The notes under the pieces: generated by a model
Seen by the model: only the letters and a program-made list of their open reading frames with translations
The model's database searches: none
Told to the model about the DNA's origin: nothing
Program-made: the position numbers and the translations under genes
Part shown: in pieces, positions 29,084 through 39,511 of the stretch
Layout: every line of letters begins with the position of its first letter
Numbering within the stretch: the stretch's first letter is position 1
NCBI GenBank assembly: GCA_030693535.1
Contig: JAUYAL010000046.1
Location: 1 to 64,000 of the forward strand
From: Methylotenera sp.
Lineage (GTDB): Bacteria > Pseudomonadota > Gammaproteobacteria > Burkholderiales > Methylophilaceae
Direction: 5' to 3'
Length of the DNA stretch: 64,000 bases

Positions 29084-29752
29084 ATGCCATTGTTTCAAAA
29101 TGCGGCTTTTTACATTTCAGCACACCATTTACGTGATTTGCCCATTGCCAGTGGCATTGAAGTTGCCTTTGCAGGCCGCTCAAACGCTGGTAAATCCAGC
29201 GCGCTTAATACACTTGCCAACCATAACCGCCTAGCTTTTGTGAGTAAGCAACCTGGCCGCACGCAACTGATTAACTTCTTCACGCTAGGCAATGATAGGC
29301 ACTTAGTCGATTTACCAGGTTATGGTTATGCCAAAGTACCTGAATCCATGCGCGCCCACTGGCAAAATGTGCTTGCCCGTTACTTAAGTGAACGCTCAAG
29401 CTTAGGTGGCTTGGTGTTAGTCATGGATAGTCGCCACCCACTTACCCCCTTGGACCGCCAAATGCTTGATTGGTTTTGCCCAAGCGGTAAGCCTGTACAT
29501 GTTTTATTAACAAAATCTGACAAACTTTCACGTGGTGAAGCCAGCTTAACACTCAACCGCGTGCGCAAAGAGCTTATTGAAACATGGGGCAACCATTATC
29601 ACAGTGAATGTACGATACAGTTGTTCTCTAGCTTAAAAAAACAAGGCGTTGAAGAAGCTGAGAAAGTGATTGGTAAATGGCTATTTGCGGAAGAACCAGA
29701 AGATTTAGTGCGCAAATCGTTTAATCTTGTGAGCAATAAAGACACAGACTAA
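29084..29752 (+). CDS. engB: Ribosome biogenesis GTP-binding protein
   Basis: EngB/YihA/YsxC, a TRAFAC GTPase needed for large-subunit assembly. G1 GRSNAGKSS (31-39), switch [12 protein letters not shown]3 DLPGYG, G4 TKSD and G5 FSSLKKQG are all present. 222 residues. Divergent from cytochrome c4; the engB/cytochrome c4 pairing is common in Proteobacteria. Confidence 0.96.
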   Translation: MPLFQNAAFYISAHHLRDLPIASGIEVAFAGRSNAGKSSALNTLANHNRLAFVSKQPGRTQLINFFTLGNDRHLVDLPGYGYAKVPESMRAHWQNVLARYLSERSSLGGLVLVMDSRHPLTPLDRQMLDWFCPSGKPVHVLLTKSDKLSRGEASLTLNRVRKELIETWGNHYHSECTIQLFSSLKKQGVEEAEKVIGKWLFAEEPEDLVRKSFNLVSNKDTD

Positions 29753-29807
29753 GTAGCTAAGCTTTAATGATAGTTGAAACCACTTTGCAACTTGAAATAA
29801 CTGGGAT

Positions 29808-30557
29808 CTATTTTCGCCTAAATACCATATCCCAAACGCCATGCCCAAGTTTAATACCACGATTCTCAAACTTAGTCAGCGGTCTGTAACTCGGTTTGTC
29901 AGAGTAATCTTTAGCGGTATTTTGTAATTGCTGCTCAGCATTTAAGACCTCTAAAACCCACTCTGCATATTCCTGCCAATCGGTGGCCACATGCAAATAA
30001 CCGCCAATTTTTAGTTTGCTACAAAGCAAACTTACAAAGCCAGCTTGAATCAACCGGCGCTTGTGATGGCGGGCTTTATGCCAAGGGTCAGGAAAAAATA
30101 TATGTATACCGTCTAAGCTCGCATCAGCCAACATGGTTTGTAGCACATCAACTACATCGTGCTGGATAATACGAATGTTAGTAAGCGCTAACTCTTCAAT
30201 CAGCTTAAGTAGTGCACCGACTCCTGGCGTATGCACTTCTGCAGCAAGAAAATCACAATCAGGCAAAGTCTGCGCAATCTTTGCGGTAGTTTCACCCATA
30301 CCAAAACCAATCTCCAATATTTTTTTACTTTCTGATCGGTTAAATTTTGCATTTAAATCGATAATTCCTGGCAAATAATCAATACCAAATTTAGGTCGGC
30401 CTATTTCTAAAGCATGTGCTTGGCCTTTGGTCACTCGTCCTTGGCGCAACACAAAGCTACGAATGCGGCGATTTTTTAATGCTTCTTTATCTGCAACTAA
30501 GTCGGCATCTAAAATAGAGGATTCTTCGGTTTTGATTAATTTTTTCATAGCGCGCAT
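29808..30557 (-). CDS. trmB: tRNA (guanine-N7)-methyltransferase
   Basis: TrmB makes m7G46 in tRNA. A 249-residue Rossmann methyltransferase with [15 protein letters not shown] (SAM site), the [12 protein letters not shown] block and the [15 protein letters not shown] signature (about 162-177). Two in-frame ATGs (30557 and 30548) are possible; neither has a strong Shine-Dalgarno. It overlaps nothing and lies 28 nt past the methyltransferase gene upstream. Confidence 0.95.
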   Translation of the reverse strand: MRAMKKLIKTEESSILDADLVADKEALKNRRIRSFVLRQGRVTKGQAHALEIGRPKFGIDYLPGIIDLNAKFNRSESKKILEIGFGMGETTAKIAQTLPDCDFLAAEVHTPGVGALLKLIEELALTNIRIIQHDVVDVLQTMLADASLDGIHIFFPDPWHKARHHKRRLIQAGFVSLLCSKLKIGGYLHVATDWQEYAEWVLEVLNAEQQLQNTAKDYSDKPSYRPLTKFENRGIKLGHGVWDMVFRRK

Positions 30558-30585
30558 TATCTGGCATTATCTCAATGCCAACAAG

Positions 30586-31737
30586 TTAAAGTGTGTAAGA
30601 TTTATCACCTGTAACAAATCCTATCAAAGGCTCTTCAAAGCCCTTACTGATGGCAATCACCTTAAATAAATCACCCATTTCAGCGGGGGATAGTAACTTC
30701 TGCGCCGCAGCCGCTAGAGGTGCATATCGTGCCATATCATTTGGCGATACTTGCGACATGACATCTAAAATACCGCAATTCATCAAAAACTGAGCCTGTG
30801 AGGCATAGCCTGCTAGGCTTATTTCATGAGCCTCGCAGAGCATCGCTATTGGGCTGAAATTAACATGAGCGGTGATGTCTTGCAGACCGACATTAATCAG
30901 CGGCTCAGTATGCGCATAATGCTGGTAATGGCACATAAGCGTACCTAGGTTGCGTTGTGGGTGGTAATATTCACGGGCCGTAAAGCCATAGTCAATCATC
31001 AAAATTATGCCTCTATTTAGCATAGTTGCAAGACTAGCAACCAAACCTGTAGCAGCAGGGCAAAACTCGGTAATGTAGCCTTGGGATAAATTTTGCTGGG
31101 TAACAAGGTCTAATAGAATTTTTTGCGTAATTTCTTTGTCCTGCCATTTAAAGCCACCATCAAACGTCACGCCACGTTCACACAAATTTTGCTGCGTCAC
31201 ATGCACAATGTGCGCTGGAATAGCATCTAGCACTTCGTTACCCAACACTACGCCGTCAAATGATGCAGGTAATTCAGTCAGCCATTCAACACGTTGCAGT
31301 AAATCTGGCGTTAACTTTTTCTGTAAGGTTTCAAACTGCACTTGGCGTAAGTGGTTACTTACTTCTAATATAAAATACTTTGCTGGCAAGCATTCTAATT
31401 GAGCTAAAGTAAGTAAAACATCAGCGCCTAATTTTCCTGTACCCGCACCAAGCTCAAGAATATTGCCATGTGTAAGCTGTAATACTTGTGCAAGTTGATT
31501 TGAAACTGTTTGCGCAAATAACGGTGAGATTTCAGGCGCAGTGACGAAATCACCTGCTTTACCGAACTTTTTGCTACCGCCGCTGTAATAACCTAAGGCT
31601 GGGGCATAAAGCGCCAAGTGCATAAAGTCGGCAAAACTTATCCATCCACCTGCTTCTGCAATTTTATTTTGAATGAGTGAAGAAAGTTGCTCGCTGTGTT
31701 CTTTGGCATCTGCTGATGCTGTAGGTAATGTGCTCAT
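30586..31737 (-). CDS. MidA/NDUFAF7-family SAM-dependent methyltransferase
   Basis: A 383-residue protein of the DUF185 family (human NDUFAF7 methylates an arginine of respiratory complex I). Seen are GYYSGGSKKFGKAGDFVTAPE near the N-terminus, the SAM motif ILELGAGTGKLGADVL, and the GNEVLDAIPAHIV and MIDYGF blocks. The bacterial substrate is not settled. It is divergent from the PTR1-like reductase, a common neighbour. Confidence 0.92.
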   Translation of the reverse strand: MSTLPTASADAKEHSEQLSSLIQNKIAEAGGWISFADFMHLALYAPALGYYSGGSKKFGKAGDFVTAPEISPLFAQTVSNQLAQVLQLTHGNILELGAGTGKLGADVLLTLAQLECLPAKYFILEVSNHLRQVQFETLQKKLTPDLLQRVEWLTELPASFDGVVLGNEVLDAIPAHIVHVTQQNLCERGVTFDGGFKWQDKEITQKILLDLVTQQNLSQGYITEFCPAATGLVASLATMLNRGIILMIDYGFTAREYYHPQRNLGTLMCHYQHYAHTEPLINVGLQDITAHVNFSPIAMLCEAHEISLAGYASQAQFLMNCGILDVMSQVSPNDMARYAPLAAAAQKLLSPAEMGDLFKVIAISKGFEEPLIGFVTGDKSYTL

Positions 31738-31791
31738 AGAGTAGATTATAATAGAGATATTCTATGATTGATGATTCGGATTTGATAATAC

Positions 31792-32544
31792 GTGGCCACA
31801 AACAATACAAATAAAGTAGTGCTGATTACAGGTGGAGCTAAGCGTGTAGGCGCTGCCATTTGCCGCATACTGCATGCTGAAGGCTATGCAATCATGGTGC
31901 ATTACAAAAGCTCGTTGAACGAGGCGCGTGCTCTGCAAGCTGAACTCAATTTACAGCGCGCCAATTCGGTCGCGATCATTCAGGGAGATTTACTCAATAT
32001 CGCCAGCATACCCAATTTAATTTCTGAAACAGTGAACCACTTTGGGCGCTTAGATGTACTGATTAACAATGCGTCGACTTATTATGCAAGCGAAATAGGC
32101 GATATTGATGAGACTAAATGGCATGACCTGATGGGCAGTAACTTAAAAGCACCACTATTTCTTTCTCAAGCAGCCGCACCAGAATTACGCAGAAATCATG
32201 GTTGTATCGTCAACATTACCGACATGCATGTAGAACGTCCAAAAAAAGGCTACATTGTATACAGTGTAGCAAAAGCAGGTCTCGTCACGCTGACAAAATC
32301 ACTGGCGCATGAGTTAAGCCCAGAGGTGCGTGTAAATGCCGTAGCGCCAGGGCCTGTACAATGGCCCGAGAGCAATCCACAATTTGATGAAGTTTATCGC
32401 CAAAGGGTAATTAACCAAACTTTACTTAAACGGGTCGGTGAGGCCGAAGATGTAGCAAAAGCGGTAAAATTTTTAGTGATGGACGCTCCTTTTGTTACTG
32501 GCCATGTTTTGGCTGTAGATGGCGGCAGGTCAATTAATCTTTAG
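31792..32544 (+). CDS. Pteridine reductase-like short-chain dehydrogenase
   Basis: A 250-residue SDR. Cofactor site GGAKRVGAAI, structural NNAS motif near 92-95, and catalytic D144, Y157 and K161. Asp in place of the usual SDR Ser, 13 residues before the Tyr, is the arrangement of PTR1-type pteridine reductases, so reduction of dihydrobiopterin or dihydrofolate-like compounds is likely. It starts at GTG (31792). It is followed by ttcA on the same strand. Confidence 0.87.
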   Translation: MATNNTNKVVLITGGAKRVGAAICRILHAEGYAIMVHYKSSLNEARALQAELNLQRANSVAIIQGDLLNIASIPNLISETVNHFGRLDVLINNASTYYASEIGDIDETKWHDLMGSNLKAPLFLSQAAAPELRRNHGCIVNITDMHVERPKKGYIVYSVAKAGLVTLTKSLAHELSPEVRVNAVAPGPVQWPESNPQFDEVYRQRVINQTLLKRVGEAEDVAKAVKFLVMDAPFVTGHVLAVDGGRSINL

Positions 32545-32611
32545 ATTACTACTCACTAATAATAAACGGCCATATAACAAAACTTGAATATTAAAAACAC
32601 TATTCCAACCT

Positions 32612-33517
32612 ATGATTAAACATCTACCAACAAACCATTCCAACAATTTCATCAAGTTACGCAATAGCTTAATTAGTGCAACGGGCAAAGCTATTGGCGA
32701 TTACAACATGATTGAAGATGGCGACACCGTGCTGGTATGCATGAGTGGTGGCAAAGATTCTCACGCCATGCTGATGATACTACTGGCTTTACAAGAGCGT
32801 GCGCCTATAAACTTTAAACTGATTGCAATGAATTTAGATCAAAAACAGCCAGGCTTTCCCGCAGATATTTTACCCGCCTATTTTGAGAAACTTGGTATTG
32901 ATTACCGCATTGTTGAAGCGGATACTTACTCGATTGTTAAAGAAAAAATTCCTGAGGGTAAGACGACTTGCTCACTATGCTCTAGGCTAAGACGTGGCGT
33001 TATTTACACTACCGCAAAAGAGCTTGGCGCAAACAAGATTGCATTGGGCCATCATAGAGACGACATAGTAGAAACTCTGTTTTTAAATCTGTTTTTTGGT
33101 GCAAAAATGAAAGCTATGCCACCAAAACTTTCCACTAATGATAAACAAAATATCGTCATTCGGCCTTTAGCGTATTGTAGTGAAAAAGACATCGCCAGCT
33201 ATGCGCGTCAAATGGATTTTCCAATTATTCCATGTGACTTATGTGGTAGTCAGGAAAATCTACAACGCCAAAAAGTGAAAGAAATGTTGCATGCCTGGGA
33301 ACTTGAACAACCTGGTCGCGTAAATAATATATTTCGCGCCATTGGAAATGTAGAACCTTCACACTTGGCGGATTTTAATTTATACGACTTCAAAAATTTA
33401 ACGCAAGCCAAGCCTGAAGATGAGGATCCGCTATTTGGCGATATTGCCAATGAAGGTGCAGCTTTGAGTTTAAATAGCGCTGATGGCTCACGAATCGAAT
33501 TCATTCGAAACACCTAA
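32612..33517 (+). CDS. ttcA: tRNA 2-thiocytidine biosynthesis protein
   Basis: TtcA thiolates C32 of certain tRNAs using an Fe-S cluster and ATP. A 301-residue protein with PP-loop SGGKDS (45-50), and the cluster cysteines in [11 protein letters not shown] and [26 protein letters not shown] is the typical TtcA middle block. It lies between the reductase and topA. Confidence 0.96.
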   Translation: MIKHLPTNHSNNFIKLRNSLISATGKAIGDYNMIEDGDTVLVCMSGGKDSHAMLMILLALQERAPINFKLIAMNLDQKQPGFPADILPAYFEKLGIDYRIVEADTYSIVKEKIPEGKTTCSLCSRLRRGVIYTTAKELGANKIALGHHRDDIVETLFLNLFFGAKMKAMPPKLSTNDKQNIVIRPLAYCSEKDIASYARQMDFPIIPCDLCGSQENLQRQKVKEMLHAWELEQPGRVNNIFRAIGNVEPSHLADFNLYDFKNLTQAKPEDEDPLFGDIANEGAALSLNSADGSRIEFIRNT

Positions 33518-33635
33518 TCTAGCAAATAATGCAACAAATTAACGTAGTATCTTATGTAAGTTGTTGTCTTACAGCCATTTACCTTGCTATCATGCCAAGC
33601 TATTGTGTTAGCAAACCCCATTTACTTAGGCATTC

Positions 33636-36230
33636 ATGTCAAAACTGTTAATTGTTGAGTCACCCTCAAAAGCAAAAACGCTACAGAAATATCTTGGAAG
33701 CGACTTTGAAGTACTCGCTTCCTTTGGTCACGTGCGCGATCTCATTCCAAAAAATGGCGCGGTAGATACCGAAAATGGTTTTGCCATGAAGTACGATATT
33801 ATTGAGCGCAACAGCAAACATGTGGATGCTATAGCCAGAGCGGTTAAAAATGCAGATAGCATCTATCTCGCAACCGATCCGGACCGTGAAGGTGAAGCGA
33901 TTTCATGGCATATTGCTGAGATTCTAAAGTCTAAAAATTTACTCAAGAACAAGGTGATGAAACGTGTAGTGTTTCATGAAATTACCAGAAATGCAGTAGA
34001 ACTCGCGATTGCTGAACCTCGTGACATCTCTATGCCTATGGTAAATGCACAACAAGCGCGCCGTGCATTAGATTACTTGGTGGGCTTTAATTTATCACCA
34101 TTATTGTGGAAAAAAATTCGTCGCGGGCTATCAGCAGGCCGTGTACAAAGCCCAGCATTAAGACTTATAGTTGAACGCGAATTAGAAATTGAAGCGTTCA
34201 AATCACAAGAATATTGGTCAATTCATTTAGATGCTTTAAAGCATAGCCATGGTTTTAGTGCTAAATTAATTCAGCTTAATAATCAGAAAATTGAACAATT
34301 TTCAGTGATTAATCATGATCAACACACTGATATTGTAGGTAAATTATTACTTGCCAGCACAGGTAAAACCACGGTTTCTCGTGTAGAAAAAAAACAACGC
34401 AACCGAAGCCCTGCTGCGCCATTTACAACATCCACCTTGCAACAAGAAGCTGTGCGAAAACTCAGCTTCACCACCGCTCGCGCCATGCGCATTGCACAGC
34501 AATTGTATGAAGGCATGGATATAGGCGGTGGTACGGTTGGTTTGATTACTTACATGCGTACGGACTCGTTCAATATGGCGACTGAAGCCATTATGCAAAT
34601 TCGCGATTATGTTAAAAAGAATTTTGATGCAGACTATTTGCCAAAATCTCCCGTTATGTACAAAACAAAATCAAAAAGTGCGCAAGAAGCGCATGAGGCA
34701 ATACGGCCAACAGATATTAGCCGTACCCCTGCTAGCGTAAGACAATATTTAACAGACGAGCAATTTAAATTGTATGAAATGATTTGGAAGCGCACGCTGG
34801 CTTGCCAAATGGCGCCTGCTAAATTTGATGCTGTTAGTGTAGATTTAAGTGTAGGTAGCGACGTTAATTTGTTTCGCGCTACAGGTCAAACCTTAGTATT
34901 TCCTGGCTTCATTGCAGTTTACATGGAAGGTACGGATGATGAGGTGGAGGAAGGCGAAAGTAAACTGCCCCACTTAGAAACTGGCGAAGTGCTCACCGTT
35001 GAAAAAATATATGGTGATCAACATTTTACCGAACCGCCACCTAGGTACGGTGAAGCAAGTTTAGTTAAAATTTTAGAAGAGTATGGCATAGGCCGCCCAT
35101 CTACTTATGCAAGCATCATTAGTACACTGCAAGATCGTGAATATGTGCTATTGGATAAAAAACGCTTCACACCAACAGATGTTGGACGCGTCGTTAATAA
35201 ATTTCTTACCGAACATTTCACTAAATATGTAGATTACGACTTTACCGCCAATCTAGAAAATGCGCTTGACAGCGTAGCCGAAGGCGAACGTGAGTGGATT
35301 CCACTCATGGATGAATTTTGGCAAGGGTTTAACCAACAATTGCTCAGCAAAGCCAATGTTGACCGCCCAGGTAACGAACTTATCGATGAAGCCTGCCCTA
35401 AATGTGGCAAACCTTTACAAAAACAACTCAGCCGCTTTGGTACATTTATAGGGTGCACTGGCTATAATGACGAACCAAAATGTGACTACAAGCGCAGCCT
35501 AAATGGTGCGGCACAAGTAGGAAGTGACCCTGTATTGATAGGTGCTGATATTGAATCTGGCAAAGAAATCCTTTTAATGAACGGGCCTTATGGACCTTAT
35601 TTGCAACTCGGCTTGGCAATAGAGGGTGAAAAAAAGAAGCCAAAACGTGTCAGCGTACCTAAAGAGATATCGCTAGCTGATATGAATTTAGAAACTGCCT
35701 CCATGGTGCTTTCTTTGCCGCGTGATTTAGGCCTACACCCAGTTACGAATAAAAAGATTGTGGCTAATATTGGGCGTTTTGGACCTTATGTCAATCATGA
35801 TGCTAAGTTTAAATCGATTCCTAAAACGGATAGCGTATTCACTATAGATTTAGAAGGTGCTGTTGCATTGCTTTCTGCAGCCCACACTGGCCCTGCGCCA
35901 TTATGTTCACTTGGAGACCATCCTACTGAAGATGGTCAAATTGAAGTATTCGCAGGACGGTATGGTCCTTACGTGCAACATGGGAAAATTCGTGCAACCT
36001 TGCCAAAAAGTGTTGAGCCAGAGTCACTCACTTTAGATGAAGCTTTAGAGCTATTAACTGCTAAAGCAGCTAAAGGGGAACCTGCTAAAAAAACTAGCGC
36101 AAGAAAAGTGCCTACCAAAAAAGTTGTAGTGAAAAAACCAGTTACTACCAAAACAAGTGCTAAGAAAGCAGTTGTTAAGAAGCTTGTGGCTAAAAAGGCA
36201 GTGACTAAGAAATCGGTAGCTAAAAAATAG
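33636..36230 (+). CDS. topA: DNA topoisomerase I with lysine-rich C-terminal tail
   Basis: A type IA topoisomerase that relaxes negative supercoils. 864 residues: Toprim domain (LLIVESPSKAKTLQKYLG and ATDPDREGEAISWHI), the catalytic Tyr in GLITYMRTDS near residue 309, one Cys4 zinc finger (CPKCGKP...GCTGYNDEPKC, near 587-615), then two to three C-terminal zinc-ribbon-like repeats without cysteines (NGPYGPYLQLG, IGRFGPYVNHD, AGRYGPYVQHG). The last 50 residues are a Lys/Ala/Val/Thr tail resembling histone H1-like tails that bind DNA. Confidence 0.96.
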   Translation: MSKLLIVESPSKAKTLQKYLGSDFEVLASFGHVRDLIPKNGAVDTENGFAMKYDIIERNSKHVDAIARAVKNADSIYLATDPDREGEAISWHIAEILKSKNLLKNKVMKRVVFHEITRNAVELAIAEPRDISMPMVNAQQARRALDYLVGFNLSPLLWKKIRRGLSAGRVQSPALRLIVERELEIEAFKSQEYWSIHLDALKHSHGFSAKLIQLNNQKIEQFSVINHDQHTDIVGKLLLASTGKTTVSRVEKKQRNRSPAAPFTTSTLQQEAVRKLSFTTARAMRIAQQLYEGMDIGGGTVGLITYMRTDSFNMATEAIMQIRDYVKKNFDADYLPKSPVMYKTKSKSAQEAHEAIRPTDISRTPASVRQYLTDEQFKLYEMIWKRTLACQMAPAKFDAVSVDLSVGSDVNLFRATGQTLVFPGFIAVYMEGTDDEVEEGESKLPHLETGEVLTVEKIYGDQHFTEPPPRYGEASLVKILEEYGIGRPSTYASIISTLQDREYVLLDKKRFTPTDVGRVVNKFLTEHFTKYVDYDFTANLENALDSVAEGEREWIPLMDEFWQGFNQQLLSKANVDRPGNELIDEACPKCGKPLQKQLSRFGTFIGCTGYNDEPKCDYKRSLNGAAQVGSDPVLIGADIESGKEILLMNGPYGPYLQLGLAIEGEKKKPKRVSVPKEISLADMNLETASMVLSLPRDLGLHPVTNKKIVANIGRFGPYVNHDAKFKSIPKTDSVFTIDLEGAVALLSAAHTGPAPLCSLGDHPTEDGQIEVFAGRYGPYVQHGKIRATLPKSVEPESLTLDEALELLTAKAAKGEPAKKTSARKVPTKKVVVKKPVTTKTSAKKAVVKKLVAKKAVTKKSVAKK

Positions 36231-36234
36231 AAAT

Positions 36235-36265
36235 AAAAAAAGCGGATTTTAATCCGCTCTTTTTT
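36235..36265. terminator. Terminator between topA and the convergent peptidase gene
   Basis: AAAAAAAGCGGATT, short loop, AATCCGCTCTTTTTT: an 8-bp stem with A and T runs on either side, fit to terminate topA and the minus-strand peptidase gene. Confidence 0.85.
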
Positions 36266-36299
36266 CTACTGGAATGTCAGTTTATTCAAGAGATGCATA

Positions 36300-37295
36300 T
36301 TAACCGCTAACGTTCTCACCTAATGAAGCGGTGTCATTATATTCAATCCATTTACGAATTCTATTGGCGTCACCAATACGTGACTGTTTACCCGCAGAAT
36401 CAAGTAGTATAATAATCATTGGCTGCCCAGAAATCTCAGCTTGCATGACCAAACAACGTCCAGCTTCATTAATAAAACCCGTTTTAGACAAGCCAATAAC
36501 CCAATCACTGCCTCGTACCAAAGAATTAGTATTCACGAAATTACTTGGATTGGAACGACCATAGAATGTCACTTCCTGTGAAGCCGCAGTCGATACTTGG
36601 CGAATCTCAGGATAATGATAAGCCGCATTCACCATTTTCACTAAGTCTTCTGCGGTAGAAACATTGCCGCTATCGAGCCCTGTAGTGTCATAGAAATGTG
36701 TGGAATTCATCCCCAGAACCACTGCTTTACGATTCATTGCATTAATAAAGGCATTGCTACCACCTGGATAATTACGCCCTAAAGCAGATGCGGCACGATT
36801 CTCTGACGACATTAACGCAAGCTGTAAAAGTTCACCGCGTGTAAGCGCTGTGCCTACACCTAATCTAGAGCGTGTACTTTTAACATAATCAACATCTTGA
36901 TCAGCAATAAAAAGCAAATCATCCATAGGCAAATGTGCATCTAACATCACCATTGCTGTCATCAGCTTAGTCACAGACGCAATTGGGGTAGATTGATTCG
37001 TGTTTTTTGCAAAAATTGTTTCACCAGTCAACTGGTTAATTACCAATGCTTTAGCAGAGGCAAGCTGCAACGGACCACTGCCATCATAAGTATTCGCATA
37101 AACAAATCCTGATTTCTGACTACGCAAACGTTGATGAACTCTAGATTTTCCAGACTTATAATTGACAAGCTTGTACTTGCTACTATTGGTAACGTGTTTA
37201 TGAGACTTTTTACTCGCAGCTTGCAAAGCCATTGGCGACACGCTAAGCATCAAAGCAATATAAAGCAGGAATAATTTACGCATATTAAATCTCAT
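36300..37295 (-). CDS. pbpG: D-alanyl-D-alanine endopeptidase (PBP7/8-like)
   Basis: A 331-residue low-molecular-weight penicillin-binding protein that cuts peptidoglycan cross-links in the periplasm. Signal peptide (1-26), then the active-site triad of motifs S107-V-T-K110, S164-E-N166 and K271-T-G273. A basic segment between the signal peptide and the catalytic domain (about 29-60, rich in Lys, Ser and His) may contact the wall. Start at the ATG at 37295, or 12 nt downstream at MRKLF. Confidence 0.93.
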   Translation of the reverse strand: MRFNMRKLFLLYIALMLSVSPMALQAASKKSHKHVTNSSKYKLVNYKSGKSRVHQRLRSQKSGFVYANTYDGSGPLQLASAKALVINQLTGETIFAKNTNQSTPIASVTKLMTAMVMLDAHLPMDDLLFIADQDVDYVKSTRSRLGVGTALTRGELLQLALMSSENRAASALGRNYPGGSNAFINAMNRKAVVLGMNSTHFYDTTGLDSGNVSTAEDLVKMVNAAYHYPEIRQVSTAASQEVTFYGRSNPSNFVNTNSLVRGSDWVIGLSKTGFINEAGRCLVMQAEISGQPMIIILLDSAGKQSRIGDANRIRKWIEYNDTASLGENVSG

Positions 37296-37494
37296 TAGTT
37301 TGTTTCATGTCATACAGTTACAGCTGAATACTATATAAAAACTTTAGCTTTGTCACTAATAAATTTTAAAATTTATTAGTTCAATTTTTTACAATCAATA
37401 CTACTGAATATTTTAATTTAAAAAAATCATTCCCAATAATTAGATTAAGGCTAAAATATTCACTCAATTCACTTAGATATTATTGATCAATAGC

Positions 37495-37881
37495 ATGCAT
37501 ATTCCAAAATCATTACGATATAGCGCCGAACATCTTTGGACTAAAGCGACGGCTGACGGCTTTTGGGAAGCCGGCATTACTGATTACGCACAAGATTTAT
37601 TGGGGGATATTGTATTTATTGAGGCTCCCGCCATTGCTAGTAAACTCAGTGCTGGTATGCCTTGCGGCTTAGTTGAATCTGTCAAAACGGGTTCCGATTT
37701 ACATGCGCCAGTAGATGGTGAGGTGGTTGAAATCAATCAAGCACTCATTGATTCACCGGAACTAATTAATGACAAGCCCTATCAAGCGTGGATATTTAAA
37801 TATCAGCCTGCTGACAACATCGATATTGAAAATAAACTACTGACTGCCGATGCTTATCAAGCACTAATTGATGCTCTGTAA
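37495..37881 (+). CDS. gcvH: Glycine cleavage system H protein (lipoyl carrier), isolated gene
   Basis: A 128-residue lipoyl-domain protein that starts MHIPKSLRYSAEHLW. The lipoylation site is K64 in ESVKTGSD, at the same position as in E. coli GcvH, where the sequence is ESVKAASD. I used the ATG at 37495; a TTG at 37483 adds four residues. No gcvT or gcvP is alongside, so it may supply a distant glycine cleavage system or serve as a lipoate carrier. Confidence 0.9.
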   Translation: MHIPKSLRYSAEHLWTKATADGFWEAGITDYAQDLLGDIVFIEAPAIASKLSAGMPCGLVESVKTGSDLHAPVDGEVVEINQALIDSPELINDKPYQAWIFKYQPADNIDIENKLLTADAYQALIDAL

Positions 37882-37906
37882 TTGACGCCTATCTAAGCAT
37901 CGGGTT

Positions 37907-39466
37907 TTATTTATTAAAAATCAAACGCACTGAATCAAGCATCTGTTCAATTTCAGTTTTAATATTTAGAATTAATTTTTGCTCTATCTTTGGCACTTCA
38001 GCATTAAGTATCTCATGCACTTTATTATCTAAAGCCTGCTCAACTGAAGGCAACTCGGCACCTAAGCTCTGCATAAAATCAACTTTTGTGATGTCCGCCA
38101 TGCTAGCCAAGTCTAGTTTTAATGTCGCACTCAGTCCTTCTGTCATTCCTTGATATAGTGCAGGGAAGGCTTCTTCCACCTCTGTCGCCAATTGTTGCTT
38201 AGACTTTAACTGTAAAGCATCTAAATATATATTGAGTTCAGCTTGAGATTGCTCAGTTAGCCCTTGATAAACTGTCGTTAATTCACGCGTTAAGTTTACT
38301 TGGTGCTCGGTTAGTAAATCTTCATGCAATCTCGTAATTTTATCTTGCAAAGCATGCGCAGCGTTTTCTATAGTCTTCACTTCCAAGACGTGCAACGTTG
38401 TTTGCAATTGCTCAGTTAACGATTGCTGAAGCATCGGTAATGAGCCGATAAGTTTAGCTTGTACTTCGGCAATGCCCTGAGCTTGCATTTGGATAAGCGC
38501 GCTATCTAAATCAGACTTTATACTCGCGACGACAAGTGTTGTTCTTTCAATAGTGGACGCTTCCAGTAATTCCAATGCTGCTTGCACTTGGCTTGTAATG
38601 GATTGTTGCATCAGTGGCAATGACTGTGCAATTGATGTGTAGGCATCCGACAACCCCTGTGCTTGCATCTGATTTAGCGTATTCTCTAAGTCGGTTTTAA
38701 TTGCTACCGCATTCTCTTTTAATGACTGTGTAGCGCTATCAACCATGTCTTCTTCTAAATTGACTAATGCAGCTTGTAACTTGACTGTCAGTGATCGCTC
38801 TATATCTGGTAAGGCTTGTGTAAGTCTAGCTTGCACCTCACCTACGCCTTGCGCCTGCATTTGGCTCAAGGTGTGCGCTAAATCTGCGTTAATAATCTCC
38901 GCATTAGCGTGCATCATTTTAGGAATTTCAGTGGCAAAGTCCGCCTTGGTTTTATCAGCAAATACAGCACTGTTCTCTAACACAGTCTGCTTTGCACTAA
39001 CAACAGCTTGCTCTAACTCTTGCGCCACTATGAATTTAATTTCCTCAGTAGCCGCCTGCTTTGCCTGATCAAGCGAGACGAGCATAGATTTTGTTAATAT
39101 TGAATGACTAGACTCATGCGCTGATGTAACCTCTTCATCTAAATGCCGCTTTAATTCAGCGCTGATCTTCAGGAAAAATTCATCTGCATTTTTCTCAAGT
39201 TGCTCTGATTGCAATTCATTTTGTTGCTTTAGCGCGTCTACAAGATAATCTTGGTTAGCTTTTTGAATACTTTCGACCTCACTCTCTAAATCAGAGTGCA
39301 TTTTTTTTCTAAGCCTTTGCATCACTGTTTTCTCAATTTCATCTTCTAAGAGTGGCTTTATTTGAGCAAGAATCTCAGCAATTAAATCAGCAGTAATACC
39401 AAGCGGCCTATGTGGTTGGCCAGAATATGTATGCACCTCTGTCAGTAAGGGAATGTCTTCTTGCAT
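37907..39466 (-). CDS. Repeat-bearing long coiled-coil protein, function unknown
   Basis: 519 residues, almost entirely predicted helix and strongly amphipathic, without signal peptide or membrane segment. From about residue 190 to 390 it contains three repeats of 60-64 residues, each with a (K/N)(T/S/A)DL....QMQAQG opening, then a (S/A)LP..(Q/E)(Q/R)S(L/I)T..(L/V)Q stretch and a LE close. The pattern recalls apolipoprotein- or phasin-like helix bundles. I do not recognise the family. It lies 45 nt past holC on the same strand and may share its transcript; convergent with gcvH. Confidence 0.75.
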   Translation of the reverse strand: MQEDIPLLTEVHTYSGQPHRPLGITADLIAEILAQIKPLLEDEIEKTVMQRLRKKMHSDLESEVESIQKANQDYLVDALKQQNELQSEQLEKNADEFFLKISAELKRHLDEEVTSAHESSHSILTKSMLVSLDQAKQAATEEIKFIVAQELEQAVVSAKQTVLENSAVFADKTKADFATEIPKMMHANAEIINADLAHTLSQMQAQGVGEVQARLTQALPDIERSLTVKLQAALVNLEEDMVDSATQSLKENAVAIKTDLENTLNQMQAQGLSDAYTSIAQSLPLMQQSITSQVQAALELLEASTIERTTLVVASIKSDLDSALIQMQAQGIAEVQAKLIGSLPMLQQSLTEQLQTTLHVLEVKTIENAAHALQDKITRLHEDLLTEHQVNLTRELTTVYQGLTEQSQAELNIYLDALQLKSKQQLATEVEEAFPALYQGMTEGLSATLKLDLASMADITKVDFMQSLGAELPSVEQALDNKVHEILNAEVPKIEQKLILNIKTEIEQMLDSVRLIFNK

Positions 39467-39511
39467 GTTTTTAAGCCTATTTGAAATTAGAATTAAACTC
39501 TATCAATATAA

